Origin: Verrucomicrobiia bacterium
GTDB lineage: Bacteria; Verrucomicrobiota; Verrucomicrobiia; Limisphaerales; DSYF01
Direction: 5' to 3'
NCBI GenBank assembly: GCA_035765895.1
Contig: DASTWL010000022.1
Span: forward strand, 1-38,611
Length of the DNA stretch: 38,611 nucleotides
The number at the start of each line of letters is the position of its first letter. The first letter of the stretch is position 1. Positions 8,601-15,614 of this stretch are shown piece after piece. A program made the position numbers and the translations under genes. The notes beneath the pieces are model-generated. The model saw only the letters and a list, made by a program, of their open reading frames with translations. It ran no database searches and had not been told where the DNA came from.

Positions 8601-8843
8601 CGCAAACGCGCGGCTGAAGTTGCCTTGATCGAAGGCCATTTTGCCCAGGCTGTCGAGGGCCACGCCGTTGCTTCCATTTAGCCGGAGCGCGTTCAGATAT
8701 TGGATTTCCGCCCGGTCATAGTCACCCGCGGCGTAGAACGAATTCGCCTCGCGCAAATAACGGGCCTCCCGGGCTTCCCGGGAACAACCCGCCAGCAGCG
8801 CGACCAGCGCACAACCGACAAACAGCAGGCCAAACTTGCTCAT
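5619..8843 (-). CDS. prsT: PrsT-like TPR-repeat lipoprotein of the exosortase system
   Basis: 1074 residues. It starts with a lipoprotein signal, lipobox LAGC with Cys20. From about residue 30 to the end the protein is almost entirely TPR-type helical repeats (recurring A..LG..L, A...Y..A and P.....LG patterns), over 25 units by eye. This is the organisation of the PEP-CTERM system TPR lipoprotein PrsT. It is probably anchored in the outer membrane or periplasm and acts as a scaffold in glycan or protein export; no enzyme motif is seen. The ATG at 8841-8843 overlaps the exosortase stop by 4 nt, so the two are coupled. PrsT proteins of the family are commonly around 900 residues, so this one is long. 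Confidence 0.85.
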   Translation of the reverse strand: MSKFGLLFVGCALVALLAGCSREAREARYLREANSFYAAGDYDRAEIQYLNALRLNGSNGVALDSLGKMAFDQGNFSRAFALLSAARQLKAADTDAQLKLAMVLLAGGKVKEARDEALAVLEQEPTNGIALQLLADSSITTNDVRDAQSRLAGMPPAVRGLADYHLARGLLQVREARLPAAENSFREALAIAPQSSAAHMALGNLLLTRNDMTNAAAQFKAAAELAPPRSPYRLRYANFKLATGDTAGARAILEAVTKQAPDYLPALQALAQLALSQGHLQECEAMLKSLLGRDPANVDAIGLLARLRLAQDRSDQALVELENARRLAPRAPRISYQMALVYLQRNELGSAIRSLGEALRLQPGWVEAAMLRGELNIRRGDAATAITELSALAARHPSLASVQFLLASAHQAAGHLDTALGIYQALSRSFPTNPQPAFMTGLIYQRQGREAEARRSFEQALAAAPDFHAALDQLINLDLDRHQFAAAESRARQELQRAPSNAVPYELFGKIYLAETNLPEAESHLHRAIALAPDSASAKALLARVYVADKRYESALRTFNQLVAHDTNDISAWMQIAYLHNAASNHVAAAKAYETILEINPRYGLALNNLAYLCSERLGQPKRGYELASKARELLPNDPFTADTFGWVLYRNGDYPRALGLVQESARRLPEDPEVQFHLGMIHYMMGEELPARLALQGAMELGAPDANWRPEAAERLRILALDSNATNAAALKELESLRARFPQDPILLGRTAATAERAGQWQKAAQDYEKALTLNSNLVPAMVKLARLYASSLNDAPRAMALARRARNLDPDNPQVTHTLGRIAFDSARNAEDFKWAYSLLQESARDEAADAGVHFDLALAAYAVGNEADAVAAMQKVVAATPPSPNAGAARLFLEMNVLLTGPATNALPRVESVLRQQPDYVPALMVLGRLKANQGDATTAREIYEKALQQYPAFSPAYKPLALLYAGPLHDAQKAYDFASKAREAFPDDLQIARLLGGLAYQRGEFSSAIQLLKQSASAYPTDADLYYTLGFAQHKFKLGDDCKASLTRALALNPGSAFAEQARTILAGLK

Positions 8844-9844
8844 GAAACTTCAATACGATGACCGCTCGAGGTGGAGCCCGGCGAACGGGCGTCATGCGGC
8901 GGTTCCGTCCCGTCTGCGCAGGTGGCAATTTTTCCACGCGATTCCCGGCGCCGCTCACCCCGTCGCAGCCAGAGCAGGAATAAAAAAAACGGAATCAACG
9001 AAAGGGCAAAGAAAATCGGCCCGCCCCGGTGATGAATCGGGGAGTCGATCATGCCGGGGCTGACATGCACACACAGCATCGCAATCGTGAAAACGCGGAA
9101 GCCGTTGCGCAGGATGGCCAGCGGGATGACAAACAACGTCAGCGCGGCGCGGCGCCACGGCGACTTGAGCAGCAGGTCGCCGGCAATCAGACTGGTGATG
9201 AACAGCACCAGCGAGGAACGGATGCCGCTGCATTCCTGCGCCACCTGGATGGCGATGCCGGGCAGCCGGAACACCAGTCCTTCGCGATAAACCGTGCTGC
9301 CCGTCGCGGCGAAAAAGAGCGAGGCCGCCTCGGCGGACGCGTGTTGCAGAAACACCTCGATGGCATTTTCCATCGCCAGCGGCATCGGCAGGAGGAAGAC
9401 CAACAAAACTGCCGGGAAGGCGCAGTGCCAGAGCAGCCGCCCGCCCAGAAACCAAAAGGCGCCCGCGCCCAAAAAGAGCAAATAGCCGAGGGTAGCCAGC
9501 GCCAGATGGGCCCGGGGTTCGGGCGCGCTCGTCCCTCCGTAACTCCACAACCCCGCCAAGACGGCCAGCCCGAGCAGCAACAGGCCGCCCGCGAGAAGAG
9601 GAGAACGCCCGGATTCACCGGGTAGCGCCGCGCGCCGTTGCCAGATCAGATACGCGACCACGAACGGAATCAGCAGCGCGTGCGAATGAAAGTCGTTCCC
9701 CCACGCAAACCGCACCAGCTCCAGCAGCGGCCACGCGAAGGCCAGCGTCAAACCCGCGGCAAACCAGCCGAATGCCTTGAACCGCCTCGCCTCAGCGTTC
9801 CTCGCTGACGAACCATGGGCCGCCGATGGTTTCAGTTCTGACAT
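8840..9844 (-). CDS. Exosortase (probably the VPDSG-specific, XrtC-like class)
   Basis: 334 residues from the ATG at 9842-9844; a GTG at 9869-9871 gives nine more residues and cannot be excluded, since neither start has a good SD. It is a polytopic membrane protein with about eight helices. It has the early exosortase signature (SHALLIPF...YLIW). The catalytic triad is present: Cys205 in AQECSGIRSS, Arg250 in LRNGFRV (Arg246 also there) and His271 in IHHRGG. Exosortases cleave the C-terminal sorting signal of exported proteins. The only candidate substrate in the window is the VPDGG protein at 1289-1885, so class VPDSG/XrtC is inferred from that pairing. The cytoplasmic tail after residue ~295 is unusually long, basic and Ser-rich. 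It is followed directly by prsT. Confidence 0.9.
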   Translation of the reverse strand: MSELKPSAAHGSSARNAEARRFKAFGWFAAGLTLAFAWPLLELVRFAWGNDFHSHALLIPFVVAYLIWQRRAALPGESGRSPLLAGGLLLLGLAVLAGLWSYGGTSAPEPRAHLALATLGYLLFLGAGAFWFLGGRLLWHCAFPAVLLVFLLPMPLAMENAIEVFLQHASAEAASLFFAATGSTVYREGLVFRLPGIAIQVAQECSGIRSSLVLFITSLIAGDLLLKSPWRRAALTLFVIPLAILRNGFRVFTIAMLCVHVSPGMIDSPIHHRGGPIFFALSLIPFFLFLLWLRRGERRRESRGKIATCADGTEPPHDARSPGSTSSGHRIEVS

Positions 9845-9932
9845 TTCATTGTTTCGACGCGCGTCGGGCACCGCCCATCATACGTCATCCCGCCCAACGG
9901 GAAACTATTTCATTGCCGCTCCCCGGCCGGAC

Positions 9933-11219
9933 TCACGCTTTCATTACCTGGCCCGGCTTGGTCTTGCAGACCGCCATCGCGTTGCGGGTATCCACAATCG
10001 AGACCGCCCAATCCGCCAGTTCCTGGTAATTGACGCAGGCGTGGTTCGTGGCAATCAACACCAGATCGAAACCGGCAATGCTGGCGCGGTCCCAGGACAC
10101 GGATTTTTTGCCCGCCCAGTGACTGTGTTCCCGGGTGGGTTTGATGACCGGCACGTAGGGATCATAATATTCCACCGTTGCCCCGCGCGCGCTGAGCAGG
10201 TTCATCAACACGTAGCTGGGCGACTCGCGCTCATCGTCCACGTTCGGCTTGTAGGCAAGGCCGACGATGAGGATGCGGCTGCCCTTGACCGCACGGCCGC
10301 GCTCGTTCAGCGCGTCGGCGACGCGATGCACGACGTATTCCGGCATCGCCGTGTTAATTTCGCCGGCAAGCTCGATGAACTTGGTGTTCTGGCCGTATTC
10401 GCGCGCCTTCCACGTGAGATAAAACGGGTCGATGGGAATGCAGTGACCGCCGAGACCGGGGCCGGGATAAAACGCCATGAACCCAAATGGCTTCGTTTTC
10501 GCGGCGTTGATGACCTCCCAAACGTCGATGCCCATGGCGGTGTAAACGACCTTGAGTTCGTTCACGAGCGCGATGTTCACGCTGCGGAACGTGTTTTCCA
10601 CCAGTTTCGTGGCTTCCGCGGCGCGACAGGAGGAAACCGGCACCAGCGTCTTGATGGCCTTGGAATACAGCGCGACCGCCTTTTCCAAACAGGCCGGCGT
10701 AAAGCCGCCGATGACTTTCGGAATGGACGCCACCTTGCTGTCGGGATTGGCCGGGTCTTCGCGCTCGGGCGAAAACGCGAGATGAAAATCGGTCCCGGCC
10801 TTCAACTGGGACCCCGCTTCCAGCACGCCGCGCAAATCCTCATCGGTCGTCCCGGGATAGGTCGTTGACTCCAGCACGACGAGCGTGCCCTTGCGCAGGT
10901 GCGGGGCGATGGCCCGGCCGGTTTCGAGAATGTAGGTGATGTCCGGTTCGCGGTTCTTGTTCAGTGGTGTCGGCACGCAAATGATCACCGCGTCCACCTC
11001 CTGCACGCGCCGGAAATCCGTGGCGGCGGCGAAGCGGCCAGCCTGGATCTGCTCGGCGACGGACTCCGCCGTGATGTGCTTGATGTAGCTGCGCCCGGCG
11101 TTGAGCGCCTCGACTTTGGCCAGATCAACATCCAATCCCAATATGGTGACCCCCGAACGGGCAAACTGCAGCGACAGCGGCAGCCCGACATAACCCAACC
11201 CAACAATGGCAGCTTTCAT
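9933..11219 (-). CDS. wbpA: Nucleotide-sugar 6-dehydrogenase, WbpA (UDP-GlcNAc) type
   Basis: 428 residues. The N-terminal NAD-binding domain starts with VGLGYVGLP (6-14). The central domain has the substrate-site pattern EST(T)YPGTT and SPERE. The catalytic Cys260 sits in GLGGHCIPIDPF, the form seen in UDP-N-acetylglucosamine or UDP-N-acetylgalactosamine dehydrogenases (WbpA/WbpO/TviB), not the GGSCFPKD form of UDP-glucose dehydrogenase. It should oxidise C6 of a UDP-HexNAc to the uronic acid with two NAD+. It is the first gene of the group with exosortase, prsT, prsK and prsR (88-nt gap to the exosortase ATG). A uronic acid product would give the amidotransferases of this locus a carboxylate to work on. 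Exact sugar is not certain. Confidence 0.88.
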   Translation of the reverse strand: MKAAIVGLGYVGLPLSLQFARSGVTILGLDVDLAKVEALNAGRSYIKHITAESVAEQIQAGRFAAATDFRRVQEVDAVIICVPTPLNKNREPDITYILETGRAIAPHLRKGTLVVLESTTYPGTTDEDLRGVLEAGSQLKAGTDFHLAFSPEREDPANPDSKVASIPKVIGGFTPACLEKAVALYSKAIKTLVPVSSCRAAEATKLVENTFRSVNIALVNELKVVYTAMGIDVWEVINAAKTKPFGFMAFYPGPGLGGHCIPIDPFYLTWKAREYGQNTKFIELAGEINTAMPEYVVHRVADALNERGRAVKGSRILIVGLAYKPNVDDERESPSYVLMNLLSARGATVEYYDPYVPVIKPTREHSHWAGKKSVSWDRASIAGFDLVLIATNHACVNYQELADWAVSIVDTRNAMAVCKTKPGQVMKA

Positions 11220-11677
11220 AGTTTTTTTGGTCTCACGTTATAGCGTTTTGATGTCCGTCACGACCGACAAAATCAGTCTTTGCGCCCGCGCAAAATCTGT
11301 CATCACGCCCGCCGCGCCGGCATCCAGCCAGGCGACACACCACAACAACCGATTTCGCCGCCCGGGGAAACCCGGGCAAACCCAGCATTTCGACCACCGC
11401 CCCGCCCCGGGTTAAAAAGTGCCTCGTTTAGAATGACGCCAGCCTATGCGGGCTACTTGTTGACTGGCAATTTCTTTTGAATCATGCGGTCCGGGCGCGG
11501 CCGGCCCGTTCGCCGCCGGGTCAATCCTCGCTCCACCCCACAAGCAAAACGCCGGCAGAAGGCGGCCGGCGTTGCTCCGTGATTTCCGCCCAGGGCGACT
11601 TCGCACATCATGACGCAACCCCGCAACCAGCGTCGCCCGACGGAACGTCGTCCGCCAAGCCAGCCAAGCCCTGCCGG
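11220..11677. other. Intergenic region upstream of wbpA
   Basis: 458 bases between the asnB stop and the wbpA start. It holds the asnB terminator (11544-11573) and a 7-bp GC hairpin with a GAAA loop (GCCCGGG 11360-11366, CCCGGGC 11371-11377). A further CCCCGGG lies about 30 bases away. A possible -10 box TATAAC lies on the minus strand at 11237-11242, 18 bases from the ATG, without a good -35 box. No sigma-54 element was found here by eye. No gene is supported. Confidence 0.55.
11544..11573 (-). terminator. Rho-independent terminator of the asnB gene
   Basis: On the minus strand AACGCCGGC (11573-11565) and GCCGGCGTT (11556-11548) form a 9-bp stem with an 8-nt loop, directly followed by a TTGCTTG tract that extends the T run to TTTT. 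It lies 105 nt past the asnB stop codon and separates asnB from the wbpA group. Confidence 0.65.
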
Positions 11678-13684
11678 CTACGCCACGGACGCGAGCGCGG
11701 TTCGCCCGCGGCAAACCTTCACGTCGTCCCGCTCCGAAATGGGTGGCGCCGGTTTGAAATGGGCCACGAATTGGGAATGGAGCAGCTGCGTGGACAAAAC
11801 CCCGACGAGCACCATGTCATCCGATTCACTCACGGGCCGGCCGGATTGAATTTTTTGCACCAGTTGCGCCACCATCTCCGGCTTGAACAAACCGGTCTCC
11901 GCGAGGCACCGCGCCGACAGCAGCTCCCGGACGTATTCCGGCGAACGGTCATTGAAGAAGCTGCGATGAATCGGCGCCCGGTAGGGCCGTTTGCGCCGTT
12001 GCCAGATTTCCGCGGGCAGCCAGCGCCGGCCGACTTGTTTCAGCAGATACTTCTCCTGCAGTCCGCGCAGCTTCAGGGCCGGCGGCAGCTGATTGCAAAA
12101 CTCCACGACGCGAAAATCCAAAAACGGGAACCGCCCCTCGATGGAGTGCGCCATGCCCATGCGATCCCCCTGGGATGACAACAGATATTGCGACAGGAAA
12201 ATTTTGATTTCCAAAAACTGTGCCCGCGCCAGCGGACTCCACCGGCTGAATTCGTCCGGTATCTGCCGGTCGAATGCGCCGGCGCCCGCGGCCGATGCTG
12301 CGTGCCGGACCGCGTCCGTCAGAAACCGGCAGTTGCGTCTGCCATTGCGCCAGCGCACGGCGTGCGAGTAATCGCGCGCCCCGACTTCGAGCAGATTTTC
12401 CCGGAAGAAGGCGGCCATCATGGCGGGATTGCTTTTGGCCAGTCCGGCGATGTCCGGATACAACCGTTGGAACAATTGCGGCCGGCGGCGGGAAGCTGGT
12501 TGCGCCGCCCAAAAACGCCGCACCTTGGCCTCCTTGAAAATGTCGTAACCGCCCAGGAATTCGTCGGCGCCCTCGCCCGTCAGCACCACCTTGTAGCCCG
12601 CCTCGCGCACCCGTTTGGACAACAGAAACATCGGCGCGGGCGAAGTCCGCATCACCGGCACCTCGGTGTGCCACACCACCTCCGGAAACACGTTGCCGAT
12701 GTCGGCATGCGTCGCGCGCACCACTTGATGCTCGGTGCCCAGGAACCGGGCCATCTGCAATTGCCACGCACTCTCATCAAAGTGGGCGTCGTCGAACGCG
12801 ATGGAGAATGTATCGAGCCGGTTGCTCGTATGATTGCGAATGAGCGAGGTGATCAGCGAGGAATCCAGTCCGCCGCTCAAGTAAGCCCCGACGGGAACGT
12901 CGGCGCGCAACCGCACTTTCACCGCTTCGATGAGCAACTGCGTCAGTTCCTCGGCATGGGCTTCGGTCGCCTTCGATGCCTGGTTTCGCGCCGCCTCGAC
13001 GTCCGCAGGAAAGGCCGGTGCCCAGTAACGCTTGACGGAAACGTCCGTCCCATCGGCTTCCAGATAATGTCCGGGCGGGAGTTCCACCACGCCCTGAAAG
13101 ATCGTGTCCGGCGACAGCGGCGACCAATACGTGAAGATTTGCTCCAGCACCGCCGGATTGAGGGCGGCCGGCACGATGCCCGTGGCCAGGAGGGCCTTGA
13201 TTTCCGAGCCGAACAGCAACTGTCCGTTTTGCTGCGTGTAGAACAGCGGCCGCACGCCCAGCCGATCCCGGGCCAGAAACAACCGCCGGCGCCGCGCGTC
13301 CCAGACCGCGAAGGCGAACTGCCCGTTGAGGCGGTTGAGTCCGGAGGGACCATATTCTTCAAACAGGTGCAACAACACTTCCGTGTCCGACGACGTGGTG
13401 AAGCGATGGCCCCGCGCCTCCAGCTCGGGACGCAATTCGAGGTAGTTGAAAATTTCCCCGTTGAAAACAATCCAGAGCGAGCCGTCTTCGTTGGTGATGG
13501 GCTGCTGCCCGCCGCCCAAATCGATGATGCTCAGCCGCGCGTTGCCCAGCGCGACCCGCTCATCGAGGCAGATGCCGAACTGGTCGGGACCGCGGTGGCG
13601 GATTTGCGCCAGCATCCGGCGCAGGGTTGCTTCCGATGGCGGCGGCCCCCCGGCGCGTTGAACAATTCCAGCGATGCCACACAT
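11678..13684 (-). CDS. asnB: AsnB-type glutamine amidotransferase/asparagine synthase homologue
   Basis: 668 residues. The N-terminal class II glutaminase domain has Cys2 exposed after Met removal (MCGIAG), R31GPD and FNGEIFN. The synthetase domain has the ATP-pyrophosphatase loop SGGLDSS (270-276) and TGEGADE further on. It releases ammonia from glutamine and joins it to an AMP-activated carboxylate. In exosortase and surface-glycan loci such paralogues are generally thought to amidate glycan constituents such as uronic acids instead of making free asparagine; that is inference here. It is transcribed alone (own terminator, 85-nt divergent gap from the methyltransferase). The ATG at 13682-13684 is fixed by the need for Cys2. 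True asparagine synthase cannot be excluded from sequence. Confidence 0.9.
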   Translation of the reverse strand: MCGIAGIVQRAGGPPPSEATLRRMLAQIRHRGPDQFGICLDERVALGNARLSIIDLGGGQQPITNEDGSLWIVFNGEIFNYLELRPELEARGHRFTTSSDTEVLLHLFEEYGPSGLNRLNGQFAFAVWDARRRRLFLARDRLGVRPLFYTQQNGQLLFGSEIKALLATGIVPAALNPAVLEQIFTYWSPLSPDTIFQGVVELPPGHYLEADGTDVSVKRYWAPAFPADVEAARNQASKATEAHAEELTQLLIEAVKVRLRADVPVGAYLSGGLDSSLITSLIRNHTSNRLDTFSIAFDDAHFDESAWQLQMARFLGTEHQVVRATHADIGNVFPEVVWHTEVPVMRTSPAPMFLLSKRVREAGYKVVLTGEGADEFLGGYDIFKEAKVRRFWAAQPASRRRPQLFQRLYPDIAGLAKSNPAMMAAFFRENLLEVGARDYSHAVRWRNGRRNCRFLTDAVRHAASAAGAGAFDRQIPDEFSRWSPLARAQFLEIKIFLSQYLLSSQGDRMGMAHSIEGRFPFLDFRVVEFCNQLPPALKLRGLQEKYLLKQVGRRWLPAEIWQRRKRPYRAPIHRSFFNDRSPEYVRELLSARCLAETGLFKPEMVAQLVQKIQSGRPVSESDDMVLVGVLSTQLLHSQFVAHFKPAPPISERDDVKVCRGRTALASVA

Positions 13685-13731
13685 GCAACTTTAATGTTTC
13701 CTTTAAGACGGGCTTTTCTCAATGTCTGCCC

Positions 13732-13745
13732 GGCGCACGTTTTGC
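13732..13745 (+). promoter_or_regulatory. Candidate sigma-54 promoter of the methyltransferase gene
   Basis: GG (13732-13733) and GC (13744-13745) are separated by exactly 10 bases, in the context cGGcgC-N5-TTGCT. The -12 part is consensus; the -24 part matches only partly. Predicted start is about 12 nt before the ATG at 13770. GG-N10-GC is frequent in GC-rich DNA, so support is moderate at best. Confidence 0.35.
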
Positions 13746-13769
13746 TAAAAGGCAGGGTGCGTTGCGACC

Positions 13770-14534
13770 ATGCCAAAACGCTCAACAGCCGGGCGCTTGC
13801 CGGAATGGCTGGCCTACAACGGCCGTCAGCTCCGCTATTATCTGAGCCGGGCCTTGTGGGAGAGCAAGGCCTTCATCCCGGGCCTGCGCGCCCAACGCCG
13901 CCGCGAGGCCATGATCGGACCGTTCGGTCATTGGCGTGAGCTGCGGGCCTACCAAATCCAGGCCCTCAAACAGCACGGGCTCCAGCCGCAGCATCGCATT
14001 CTGGACATCGGTTGCGGCCCGCTGCAAGGCGGCATCCCCATGATTCAATACCTGGAGCCTTCGAGCTACGTTGGCGTGGACATCAATCCGTTCAAACTCG
14101 CGGAAGGGTATCGCGAAGTGGCGCGGCATGGCCTGGCCCCCAAAAATCCGCGGTTGTTTCATTCGGAAAAATTTGGCGCCGAGCATTTGGACGGCCAGCG
14201 TTTCGATTTCATCTGGGCCTCGCAAATCCTCTACTACTTCGACGACGCGACCCTCCGCAACCTGCTGGCGTTCGTGGCGCAAAAACTCGCGCCCAACGGC
14301 AAATTCCTCTGCGACATTCTCGGCAAATGCGACCGCAAGCTCCGTTCGCGCAGCCATCTGCAATGGTGCCGCTCGGTGAAGCGGCACTCGGTGAAAAAAT
14401 TCAACCAGCTCGGGGCGCCGTTCGGATTGCAGGCGCGCGCCACCGGCCGGATCGATGCGTTCGGTTACCCGCGGAAATTGCGGCTGTGCTCGAACGTGAT
14501 GATTGAGGTCACTCACCGCCAACCGCCGGGCTGA
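13770..14534 (+). CDS. Class I SAM-dependent methyltransferase
   Basis: 254 residues. SAM-binding motif I is LDIGCGPLQGG (78-88), preceded by a helix-rich basic N-terminus and followed by the acidic motif II (VGVDINP) and a DFIWASQILYYF motif near 150. This is the Methyltransf_11/25-like fold; the substrate is unknown. It is the only plus-strand gene inside a long minus-strand locus, divergent from asnB and convergent with the NadE-like gene. A 7-bp GC hairpin follows the stop (14535-14555) but has no U run. The context suggests O-methylation of the glycan or its acyl group, which is inference. Confidence 0.82.
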   Translation: MPKRSTAGRLPEWLAYNGRQLRYYLSRALWESKAFIPGLRAQRRREAMIGPFGHWRELRAYQIQALKQHGLQPQHRILDIGCGPLQGGIPMIQYLEPSSYVGVDINPFKLAEGYREVARHGLAPKNPRLFHSEKFGAEHLDGQRFDFIWASQILYYFDDATLRNLLAFVAQKLAPNGKFLCDILGKCDRKLRSRSHLQWCRSVKRHSVKKFNQLGAPFGLQARATGRIDAFGYPRKLRLCSNVMIEVTHRQPPG

Positions 14535-14577
14535 GCTGCGGCTGGCAACCGCAGCCCGGCGCCCCGGCCGGTTCCCA

Positions 14578-15594
14578 TCAACGGTCATCAGCCAGCGGCC
14601 GGATCAACACTGGTGGCTCGTGCAAATAACCAGCGACCTTGCGCTTGCCTTCAATGTCGCGGAACAGCCGGCTCACCTGTTCGGTTTTGAGCTGCAACGC
14701 CCGGCCGACTTCCGCCTCGCCGTAGCCGTGATTGTAAGCGAAGAGCACGAGGTCCATCTGATCATACGGCAGTGAAAAATAAAATTCCTCCTGGCTCTGC
14801 GGCAGAGAATATGTGTCCGTCGTCGGCGGGCGGGAACAGATTTCTTCCGGCAGGCCCAGGAAGCGGGCCAGCTCATACACCTGCGTCTTGTAAAGGTGCG
14901 CGATGGGCTTGATGTCCGCCGCGCCGTCGCCCTGCTTGACGAAGAACCCTTGATCGTATTCGAGCCGGTTGGGCGTGCCGGCCACCGCAAAGTTCAGCCG
15001 GTCCGCGTGGTAATATTCGAGCATCTTGCGCGTGCGCTGCTTGAAATTGGTCGCCGCCACCAGCGCCAGGTAGGCCGTCAGGTCCAGCCGCGACGTCGTG
15101 GTGGAACCGTCCGGGTATTGCACCACGACGCTGAAAATCCGGTAGCGCTCCTCGGCCACCACGCTGGGCAGGACGATCTTGGATTTGCAGCCCGGACCGT
15201 AATCCGGCACCACCTGCCGGATGGCTTCGATTTGGCGGCGATAACAACCGGCCGCTTCGAGCAGGGCGGTGATGTCTTCGTGCACGACCTCGATGCCCAG
15301 GTGCTTCGCCACCAATCGGCTGAGCGGCAGTGTGTCCTCGGACGAATCCCGCTCCGGCATCAGCAGCCCCACCACCTGGGAGGCGCCCAACGCGCGGACC
15401 GCCAAAGCGGCCACCACGCTGCTGTCCACACCACCCGACAGGCCCACCACCACGCCGCGTCGGCGGAAACGGCGGAGGACGGTGTTCCGCAGGCCCTCGC
15501 AAATGGCGGCCAGCTCGCGCTCGCAATCCAGCCGCAGCAAGGCGGGAGACAAGGGCGTTTTCCGGGTGGTGGCTGGATCGGAAGTGGAATTCAT
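14578..15594 (-). CDS. NadE-like ATP-pyrophosphatase amide synthetase
   Basis: 338 residues. The PP-loop SGGVDSS is at 53-59. The second half has NAD synthetase signatures: GTPNRLEYDQGFFVKQGDG and then PIAHLYKTQVYELA. There is no glutaminase domain, so ammonia must come from solution or a partner. Between these parts it carries an insertion relative to house-keeping NadE (about 105-185, with CKSKIVLPS). NAD synthetase adenylates a carboxylate and replaces AMP with ammonia. As the last gene of an operon with an AMP ligase, ACPs and sugar enzymes, it more likely amidates a glycan or acyl precursor than makes NAD; this is inference. A true NAD synthase role is the main alternative. It starts 20 nt after the AMP ligase stop. 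Confidence 0.8.
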   Translation of the reverse strand: MNSTSDPATTRKTPLSPALLRLDCERELAAICEGLRNTVLRRFRRRGVVVGLSGGVDSSVVAALAVRALGASQVVGLLMPERDSSEDTLPLSRLVAKHLGIEVVHEDITALLEAAGCYRRQIEAIRQVVPDYGPGCKSKIVLPSVVAEERYRIFSVVVQYPDGSTTTSRLDLTAYLALVAATNFKQRTRKMLEYYHADRLNFAVAGTPNRLEYDQGFFVKQGDGAADIKPIAHLYKTQVYELARFLGLPEEICSRPPTTDTYSLPQSQEEFYFSLPYDQMDLVLFAYNHGYGEAEVGRALQLKTEQVSRLFRDIEGKRKVAGYLHEPPVLIRPLADDR

Positions 15595-15614
15595 GGGGGT
15601 GCTGAAGGGGCGGC

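Noticed and set aside
7356-8681. 441-codon plus-strand frame opposite the TPR gene
   Set aside because: Antisense shadow of a strongly recognised TPR lipoprotein; its composition (Arg, Gln, His rich) is typical of shadows in GC-rich DNA.
11237-11242. TATAAC as -10 box of wbpA
   Set aside because: No -35 box at 16-18 bp spacing and the resulting leader would be only about 10 nt; mentioned in the region note but not called as a promoter.
12188-13939. 583-codon plus-strand frame opposite asnB
   Set aside because: Shadow of asnB, no domain pattern, and it runs into the methyltransferase start region.
14535-14555. Hairpin between the convergent methyltransferase and NadE-like genes as a terminator
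   Set aside because: 7-bp GC stem but no U run on either strand; it may still slow polymerase, but it is not supported as an intrinsic terminator.
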